DNA of 10,408 nucleotides from Deltaproteobacteria bacterium (GTDB lineage Bacteria; SAR324; JACQKK01), in contig JAOUFO010000039.1 in NCBI GenBank assembly GCA_029858165.1, positions 1 to 10,408 on the forward strand, written 5' to 3'. The position numbers and the translations under genes were made by a program. Below are positions 5,372 through 10,408 of this stretch, one piece after another. Every line of letters starts with the position of its first letter. The stretch's first letter is position 1. The notes under the pieces were generated by a model. The model had not been told where the DNA came from. It was given only the letters and a program-made list of their open reading frames with translations, and did not search any database.

Positions 5372-6851
5372 ACTGCCCACCGAACCGCCCAAAAAAGGGG
5401 CCGCCCCTCAGGGAGGGCCGAAGCCTCCCCTGGCGGCGAAGCTTTCCCCCCATGCCCCGGCGGGAAAACCGCCCATCCCCTCCGCGGACCCCGATTCTCA
5501 TTTTTATCCCCCCCACCTGGAATACCTGAAAGGGTATCAACAGACCATCTCGGAAACCGCCACCCTGCGCCATCAGGGAAAAATCACCCAGATGATCGGC
5601 GGGGTGATAGAAGCCTACAACCCCGGCACCTCGGTGGGCCATGTGTGTGTGATCTACAACCCGGATACGGGAAAACGGGGGTTTGGGGAGGTGGTGGGGT
5701 TTAGGGATGACAAAATTCTGTTGATGAGCCTGGGGGAAATGCCGGATATCAGCCCCCGCTGTCTGGTGATTCCCGATGATCGTCCCCCCCGGGTCCGGGT
5801 GGGGGACAGCCTGCTGGGCCGGGTGCTCAACGGTCTGGGCCGCCCCATAGATGACAAAGGGGAAATCGTCACCCCTTTTGAGGTGCCCCTGTATACCGAA
5901 CCGTTAAACCCCCTGCGCCGCAAACGGATATCCAAGGCGCTGGATGTGGGGGTGCGGGCCATCAACGGTTTGCTGACTTGCGGACAAGGCCAGCGCATCG
6001 GCATCATGGCCGGGTCCGGGGTGGGCAAATCGGTGCTGCTGGGCATGATGGCCCGCCACACCACCGCCGATGTGAACGTGATTGCCCTGGTGGGGGAGCG
6101 GGGACGGGAAGTGCTGGAATTCATTGAACGGGACCTGGGAGAAACGGGGATGAGCCGCACCGTGGTGGTGGTGGCCACCTCGGATCAGCCTCCCCTTATC
6201 CGCACCCGGGCCGCCTATGTGGCCACCTCCATCGCGGAATTTTTTCGGGACCAGGGACAAAATGTGCTGTTTATGATGGATTCTGTCACCCGGTTTGCCA
6301 TGGCTCAGCGGGAAATCGGCCTGGCCGCCGGAGAACCCCCCACCACCAAAGGATACCCCCCCTCGGTGTTCAATCAACTGCCCCGCCTTTTGGAACGGTG
6401 CGGCATGAGCGACGGCCAAGGCTCCATGACCGGCTTTTACACCGTGCTGGTGGAAGGGGATGACCCCAACGAGCCAATTGCCGACGCGGTGCGCTCCATT
6501 GTGGACGGCCACATTCTGCTCAGCCGCGATCTGGCAGCCGGGGGCCAATACCCGGCCATTGATCTGCTCCATTCCACCAGCCGGGTGATGACCGATGTGG
6601 TCAACAAAAGCCACAAACGGGACGCCCAGCGGTTTATCTCCACCCTGGCCACCTATCGGGAGGCGGAGGACCTGATCAACATCGGGGCTTACATCCGGGG
6701 TTCCAACCAGCGGATTGATTACTCTCTCAACAAAATTGACGCCATCATAGATTACATCAAGCAACAGGTGGAGGAACCCGCCCCTCTGGCCCAATGCGAA
6801 GCCTTTCTGGAACGGCTGTTTTCAGACTTTGAACAGCCCCAAAAACATTGA
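5346..6851 (+). CDS. fliI: Flagellum-specific ATP synthase/export ATPase FliI
   Basis: A 501-residue homologue of the F1-ATPase beta family that powers unfolding/delivery of flagellar type III substrates together with FliH. Visible motifs: Walker A GSGVGKS (residues about 223-229), LVGERGREVLEFI, Walker B LFMMDSVTRFAMAQRE (Asp about 312), GYPPSVFNQLPRLLERCG, and the diagnostic LSRDLAAGGQYPAIDLLHS followed by TSRVM. All catalytic features are intact. The N-terminus is unusual: some 75 proline/lysine-rich residues precede the conserved GKITQMIGGVIEA, about 50 more than the Salmonella protein as I remember it. ATG 5346 overlaps fliH by 26 nt; no strong ribosome site is visible, so translation is probably coupled. 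TTG 5283, behind GGGAG, would give an even longer form. No fliJ follows. Confidence 0.96.
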   Translation: MTQKPKAPELPTEPPKKGAAPQGGPKPPLAAKLSPHAPAGKPPIPSADPDSHFYPPHLEYLKGYQQTISETATLRHQGKITQMIGGVIEAYNPGTSVGHVCVIYNPDTGKRGFGEVVGFRDDKILLMSLGEMPDISPRCLVIPDDRPPRVRVGDSLLGRVLNGLGRPIDDKGEIVTPFEVPLYTEPLNPLRRKRISKALDVGVRAINGLLTCGQGQRIGIMAGSGVGKSVLLGMMARHTTADVNVIALVGERGREVLEFIERDLGETGMSRTVVVVATSDQPPLIRTRAAYVATSIAEFFRDQGQNVLFMMDSVTRFAMAQREIGLAAGEPPTTKGYPPSVFNQLPRLLERCGMSDGQGSMTGFYTVLVEGDDPNEPIADAVRSIVDGHILLSRDLAAGGQYPAIDLLHSTSRVMTDVVNKSHKRDAQRFISTLATYREAEDLINIGAYIRGSNQRIDYSLNKIDAIIDYIKQQVEEPAPLAQCEAFLERLFSDFEQPQKH

Positions 6852-7116
6852 CGCGGTCCATTTACGGGGGTTTCCATCCCTCTGCTTTTCCTTTGGGACT
6901 TTCCCAAAACCCGCACCACTCCCACTTCTTGGGTCTTGCCAATCCACCGGGTTTCCTATAGACTTGGTTTATCTTGTAAGGGTTGGCCGGAACAGCACCA
7001 ACGGTGCCAAAGGCAGGTATCAGCCATGGCTTGGATGGTATGGATGCAACAGGGTTCCGGTTGCGGGCAAAATAGCGGTTCATCCCAGGGAAACCGGAAA
7101 GGCCAGCCAAACCACT
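6852..7116 (+). other. Apparently non-coding gap after fliI
   Basis: The stretch stays open in the frame of the downstream zinc-ribbon gene, but its translation is rich in Pro, Gly, Cys and Trp and its third positions show no coding bias. I consider it non-coding. It contains a short perfect hairpin TTTGGGA-CTT-TCCCAAA (6892-6908) and a small GCACC-AAC-GGTGC dyad (about 6994-7006). A TATAGA hexamer near 6957 has a TTGCCA 15 nt upstream, which is too short a spacing for a good promoter. Confidence 0.5.
6892..6908 (+). terminator. Weak hairpin 40 nt after fliI, possible terminator
   Basis: Seven perfect pairs (TTTGGGA/TCCCAAA) around a three-base loop lie shortly after the fliI stop. No T tract follows on either strand, so a rho-independent terminator is doubtful; it may only stabilise the 3' end of the flagellar mRNA. 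Confidence 0.25.
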
Positions 7117-7764
7117 TTGATTGAAATCCCCTTGAAATTTTCCAAAAGTCACCAAGAAACATCCTCTTCTGACGGGCTTCAGTCCGTTACCGACTCCTCC
7201 CCGGTTTGGACCTTTTTTCGCTCTCTCCTCCCGGTGCGGGTGGCCTCCCTGATCACCACCACCATCCTGGGCCGCCACGAATCCCTGCCAGACCCCGGCG
7301 AACTGGCGGCCAGCCGGGGAGAAAACCTGTACCGGCTGCAAAAAACCCAAAACCGGATCATCACCGGGATTTACCGGTTGAGTCTGGCCGCTTTTGTGGC
7401 TTTTTTTATGATTTTAATCAGCTTCAGCCTGTTTATGGTGGGGGACCCCCACACCCCGTTGTGGCTGAACGGTTTGTTGGGGACGGTTCAGGTGTTGTTG
7501 CTGGTCGGGTTTATCCGCACCGTGGTGGAATTTAAAACCTACCGCCGCCAATACGCCGATGTATCAGAACGTCTGCAACAACTGGTTCAACAGCAAAGGG
7601 CCAAAAACCCCATGGGCGAGCACCGGATGCTGACCTCCCTGAAACCCAGGGAACATTCGGGGTGGGATGCCAAAACCTGTAAGGGGTGCCAGCGGGCCAT
7701 AGAATTGGCCACCCCCACCTGCCCCCACTGCGGTGCGGAACAAGACCCCCTGCTGGCCAATTGA
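7117..7764 (+). CDS. Two-helix membrane protein with C-terminal zinc ribbon, function unknown
   Basis: I do not recognise a named family. With the TTG at 7117 the protein has 215 residues. A polar N-terminal part is followed by two membrane helices, about residues 89-108 (LSLAAFVAFFMILISFSLFM) and 115-135 (LWLNGLLGTVQVLLLVGFI). A basic/glutamine-rich helix comes next (YRRQYADVSERLQQLVQQQ), then a C-terminal zinc-ribbon-like motif, C188-x2-C191-x10-C202-x2-C205 (CKGC...CPHC). The start is unclear: none of TTG 7117, TTG 7132 or GTG 7234 has a good ribosome site, and convincing coding character begins near 7200. The stop is 4 nt before queA. It occupies the place where fliJ often sits but is membrane-bound and has no FliJ features. 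The topology predicts the ribbon on the same side as the N-terminus. Confidence 0.7.
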   Translation: MIEIPLKFSKSHQETSSSDGLQSVTDSSPVWTFFRSLLPVRVASLITTTILGRHESLPDPGELAASRGENLYRLQKTQNRIITGIYRLSLAAFVAFFMILISFSLFMVGDPHTPLWLNGLLGTVQVLLLVGFIRTVVEFKTYRRQYADVSERLQQLVQQQRAKNPMGEHRMLTSLKPREHSGWDAKTCKGCQRAIELATPTCPHCGAEQDPLLAN

Positions 7765-7768
7765 GTTC

Positions 7769-8905
7769 ATGGCCCTCCTGCGCGACTTCTCGTTTTTCCT
7801 TCCTGAATCCCTGATTGCCCAACACCCGTTGCCCCAAAGGGATGGGTCACGTCTTTTGGCGGTGACCCGCCGCATCCGGGGCCAAACCCACCACCGCTTT
7901 GCCGATTTGCCAGAACTGTTGCCCGAAGGTTGCCTGCTGGTGTTCAACAACACCCGGGTGATTCCCGCCCGGCTGTTGGGCCGTCTGGAGACCGGACGGA
8001 CCATAGAGGCTTTGCTGTCCGCACGGATCATGGATTCCCCTCCCACCTGGCGGGTGATGATCAAAGGGGCGCGCCGGGTAAAGCCGGGCATGGAACTGGA
8101 ATTTGCCGGGGGGGCGCTGACCGCCACCGCCCTGTACCGGGAAAGGGAACCGGCCCATGGGGGTGGCCAGGGGGCGGAAAATAATTCCCCCGGAGATGAA
8201 AAGGGGGATTGGGTGATCCGGTTTCACCAGGAGGAGGACTTTGCGGTTCGGTTAAACACCTATGGTTTGCCCCCTCTGCCCCCCTATATCCGGCGGGAGG
8301 AGGATGACAGCCGTCTTCCTGAAGACCGGGAGCGGTATCAGACCGTGTTTTCCAAACAGGAGGGGGCCATTGCCGCCCCCACGGCGGGGCTCCATTTTAC
8401 CCCGGCCCTGCTGGACGAACTGTCCCGCCGGGGGATGGAACGGGTGGAACTGACCCTGCATGTGGGGCTGGGCACGTTTCAACCCATCCGGGAGGAAGAC
8501 CCGGCCCTTCATATCATGCACAAAGAATGGTATGCAATACCAGGTGCGACAGCCGATGCGGTGGATTCCGCCCGGCGGGCGGGCCGCCCGGTGATCGCGG
8601 TGGGCACCACCGTGGCCAGGGCACTGGAAAACTGGGCCGCCCTGGGCTGGCCGGGTTTAACCGGCGGGGAGGACCGCCCGGAAGGGGAAGGATATGCCGG
8701 AACCACCGATATTTTTATCCGCCCCCCCTATGATTTCCGGGCGGTGGACGGGCTGATCACCAATTTTCATCTGCCGTGCAGTACCCTGTTGATGCTGGTG
8801 GCGGCATTCCACGGCCTGGAAAACACTTTAAACGCGTACAACACCGCGGTGGAACAGCAATACCGGTTTTTCAGCTATGGGGACGCCATGGTGATTCTGC
8901 CCTGA
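7769..8905 (+). CDS. queA: S-adenosylmethionine:tRNA ribosyltransferase-isomerase QueA
   Basis: A 378-residue cytosolic enzyme that transfers and isomerises the ribose of AdoMet onto 7-aminomethyl-7-deazaguanine in tRNA to form epoxyqueuosine. Family blocks run in order: DFSFFLPESLIAQHPLPQRD at the N-terminus, FNNTRVIPARLLG (from residue 59), RYQTVFSKQEGAIAAPTAGL then HFT (about 191-210), LHVGLGTFQPI, HKEWY, GTTVARALE, TDIFIRPPYDF, TNFHLPCSTLLMLVAAFHG (from 331) and YRFFSYGDAMVI at the end. ATG 7769 gives the standard N-terminus; an upstream in-frame start at 7733 would overlap the previous gene. It is somewhat longer than typical (about 340-360), because of Gly/Glu-rich insertions near residues 128-146 and near 295-305. 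The 4-nt gap to the zinc-ribbon gene suggests co-transcription. Confidence 0.97.
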   Translation: MALLRDFSFFLPESLIAQHPLPQRDGSRLLAVTRRIRGQTHHRFADLPELLPEGCLLVFNNTRVIPARLLGRLETGRTIEALLSARIMDSPPTWRVMIKGARRVKPGMELEFAGGALTATALYREREPAHGGGQGAENNSPGDEKGDWVIRFHQEEDFAVRLNTYGLPPLPPYIRREEDDSRLPEDRERYQTVFSKQEGAIAAPTAGLHFTPALLDELSRRGMERVELTLHVGLGTFQPIREEDPALHIMHKEWYAIPGATADAVDSARRAGRPVIAVGTTVARALENWAALGWPGLTGGEDRPEGEGYAGTTDIFIRPPYDFRAVDGLITNFHLPCSTLLMLVAAFHGLENTLNAYNTAVEQQYRFFSYGDAMVILP

Positions 8906-8968
8906 CCTGCCGGTCAAATCCATGCTATGGTAATCCCTGCAAAAGGCTGGGGAGGAAACAACCCGGTC

Positions 8969-8981
8969 ACCGGGGGAAAAT
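8969..8981 (+). other. Small hairpin between queA and fabF
   Basis: CCCGG-TCA-CCGGG is a perfect 5-bp stem with a 3-base loop in the 121-nt gap between queA and fabF, followed by GGGAAAATCCTCTTTATT. It could be a weak terminator of queA or part of the fabF leader; the T-rich part is broken up. Confidence 0.25.
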
Positions 8982-9026
8982 CCTCTTTATTCAAGGTTAT
9001 TTTATCAAGGCAAAGGCGGGGTTCCC

Positions 9027-10277
9027 ATGGAAAAAGTGGTCGTAACCGGGTTGGGCGCGGTGTCTTGTTTGGGCAACACGGCGGATGAATTCTGGGACGG
9101 CCTGATCCATGGCCGGAGCGGAATATCCGCCATCAATATGTTTGATTCCTCCCTGTATTCCACCCGCATCGCGGGGGAGGTAAAGGGGTTTGTCTTTCAA
9201 GGGAGGAACCCCAAACGGCTGGAAAGATTTTCCCAGTTTGCGGTAACGGCGGCGGCGGAGGCCCTGGCCCAGGCGGGGTTGCTGGAAGGGCAGGGGGAGG
9301 ATGTGCGTCTGGCGGGTTCCATCAACCCATTTCGGGTGGGGGTGTCGGTGGGGTCCGGCATCGGCGGCTTCCCTTTTTTGGAAAAAGAGCACGCGAAGTT
9401 TTTATCCCGGGGGGCCGGGAAGTTTCATCCCCTCACGGTGCCCATCATCATCTCCAACATGGCGGCGGCCAATACGGCCATCCAGTTTGGGCTGCAAGGC
9501 CCCAACTTCAGCCTGACCACCGCCTGTGCCACCGGCAACAATTCTCTGGCCGCCGCCCTGGATTGTCTGCGGCTGGGACGGGCCGAGGTGATGGTGGCCG
9601 GCGGGGTGGAATCCACTCTTTCTCCGTTTGCGTTAAACGGATACATCCAGTTGAAGGCCCTTTCCACCCGCAATGAGGACCCGGCCGGGGCCAGCCGCCC
9701 CTTTAGCCGGGACCGGGATGGGTTTGTGCTGGCCGAGGGGGGCGGGGTGCTGGTGCTGGAAACCCTGACCCACGCCAAACGGCGGGGAGCGGTGATTCTG
9801 GCCGAACTGGCCGGAGTGGGGTTAAGTGCGGATGCCTACCATCTGACCGCCCCCGACCCGGAGGCCGGGGGGGCGGCGGAGGCCATCCGGGGGGCCCTGC
9901 GGGATGCCGGCCTGGATAAGGAGTCGGTGGATTATATCAACGCCCACGGCACCTCCACCCCGTTGAACGATGCCACTGAAACCCTGGCCATCAAACAGGT
10001 GTTCGGCGGCGGGGCCAAATCCCTGATGGTGAGTTCCATCAAATCCATGGTGGGCCATTGCCTGGGGGGGGCCTCCGGTCTGGAAGCGGTGTGTTCGGTC
10101 AAAACCCTGGTGGAAGGATTGATTCCCCCCACCATCAATCTGCATGATCCCGACCCGGCCCTGGACCTGGATTATGTGCCCAATCAGGTTCGGGAGGCCC
10201 GCCCCAGGGTGGTCCTTTCCAACGCGTTCGGGTTCGGGGGCCACAACGCGGTGGCCGTCTTTTCCCGTTTTGAATAA
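9027..10277 (+). CDS. fabF: 3-oxoacyl-[acyl-carrier-protein] synthase II, FabF
   Basis: A 416-residue condensing enzyme of type II fatty-acid synthesis, elongating acyl-ACP with malonyl-ACP. The thiolase-fold signatures are intact: VVVTGLGAVSCLGN at the N-terminus, the nucleophile in TTACATGNNSLAAAL (Cys167), the first catalytic His in NAHGTSTPLND (His307), and the second in SIKSMVGHCLGGASG (His344) with the preceding Lys. Glycine-rich NAFGFGGHNAVAVF closes the protein. Spacing of the Cys-His-His triad is the same as in E. coli FabF (163/303/340) with a four-residue offset. ATG 9027 gives the family N-terminus; purine-rich AAGG/GGCGGGG lies upstream at 9012-9021. No acpP or fabG precedes it, so it stands apart from the usual fab cluster. 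It may be the main KAS II or a paralogue serving another lipid pathway. Confidence 0.95.
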   Translation: MEKVVVTGLGAVSCLGNTADEFWDGLIHGRSGISAINMFDSSLYSTRIAGEVKGFVFQGRNPKRLERFSQFAVTAAAEALAQAGLLEGQGEDVRLAGSINPFRVGVSVGSGIGGFPFLEKEHAKFLSRGAGKFHPLTVPIIISNMAAANTAIQFGLQGPNFSLTTACATGNNSLAAALDCLRLGRAEVMVAGGVESTLSPFALNGYIQLKALSTRNEDPAGASRPFSRDRDGFVLAEGGGVLVLETLTHAKRRGAVILAELAGVGLSADAYHLTAPDPEAGGAAEAIRGALRDAGLDKESVDYINAHGTSTPLNDATETLAIKQVFGGGAKSLMVSSIKSMVGHCLGGASGLEAVCSVKTLVEGLIPPTINLHDPDPALDLDYVPNQVREARPRVVLSNAFGFGGHNAVAVFSRFE

Positions 10278-10309
10278 AATCATTCACAAAACAACCGGGG
10301 GGACCCCCC

Positions 10310-10408
10310 TTGACCCTGTTGATGCCTTTAATCCTTGTCCCCAAAAGGGGGGGGCGGGGGGGCATGCTCCCCCGCAATGCTTTTGCCTTTCTTTTTGGGG
10401 CCTGTCCA
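10310..10408 (+). CDS. Possible start of a further gene, cut by the window end
   Basis: From TTG 10310 (or ATG 10322) a frame stays open to the last base, about 33 residues: a hydrophobic start, MPLILVPKRGGRGG from the ATG, then NAFAFLFGA. GGGGGGA upstream could act as a ribosome site. The frame runs through G/C homopolymers and over a hairpin, so it may equally be non-coding. No family is recognisable. Confidence 0.2.
   Translation, partial: MTLLMPLILVPKRGGRGGMLPRNAFAFLFGACP
10354..10375 (+). terminator. GC-rich stem-loop after fabF, possible terminator
   Basis: GCGGGGG (10354-10360) pairs perfectly with CCCCCGC (10369-10375) around an 8-base loop containing GCATGC. A T-rich stretch (10380-10397, TTTTGCCTTTCTTTTT) follows but starts 5 nt after the stem and is interrupted, so the terminator call is tentative. 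Confidence 0.35.

Noticed and set aside
5904..6794. 296-residue minus-strand open frame opposite fliI
   Set aside because: Fully antisense to intact fliI motifs; no ribosome site or protein-like features.
6829..7116. Extension of the zinc-ribbon protein back to a TTG overlapping fliI
   Set aside because: The translation of this stretch lacks coding bias and looks random; the overlap with fliI has no ribosome site.
1..10408. tRNA, rRNA, CRISPR array, insertion sequence or prophage
   Set aside because: No cloverleaf-like segments, regularly spaced repeats, transposase or integrase motifs were seen.

Overview
The window carries part of a flagellar basal-body and export operon from a GC-rich, motile Gram-negative-type bacterium, followed by housekeeping genes. 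All recognisable genes lie on the + strand. GC content is high, with many runs of G or C, and third codon positions are mostly G/C. FlgB/FlgC/FliE/FliF/FliH/FliI in this order, with sigma-54-like -24/-12 promoters, suggest Pseudomonadota or a neighbouring phylum. The sequence alone does not allow a firmer placement.

Layout: (1) 1-366, the 3' end of a multi-pass membrane protein. (2) 367-604, a leader region with a near-consensus sigma-54 promoter, a long stem-loop and a T8 tract. (3) 605-1461, flgB and flgC (proximal rod). (4) 1462-1669, an intergenic region with a second sigma-54-like site overlapping a perfect 11-bp inverted repeat. (5) 1670-2266, an unrecognised 99-aa protein whose C-terminal helix resembles that of FliE, then fliE itself. 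(6) 2267-2596, a 330-nt leader with a third, weaker sigma-54-like site, two stem-loops and a 14-mer direct repeat. (7) 2597-6851, fliF (MS ring), a fliH-like gene and fliI (export ATPase). fliG is absent between fliF and fliH, and fliJ is absent after fliI. (8) About 6852-7764, a poorly coding stretch, then a small two-helix membrane protein ending in a four-cysteine zinc ribbon. (9) 7769-8905, queA (queuosine tRNA modification). (10) 9027-10277, fabF (3-oxoacyl-ACP synthase II). (11) 10278-10408, a G/C-tract-rich tail with a stem-loop and possibly the start of another gene.

FliF forms the membrane ring. FliE joins that ring to the FlgB/FlgC proximal rod, and FliH/FliI deliver export substrates to the type III export gate. 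The 99-aa protein fits this group by position and shape. The most distinctive features are the FliE-like extra protein, the repeated -24/-12 motifs preceded by a GGGATGGC 8-mer, the structured flgB leader, a poly-A slippage-like arrangement at the fliH start, and the missing fliG and fliJ.
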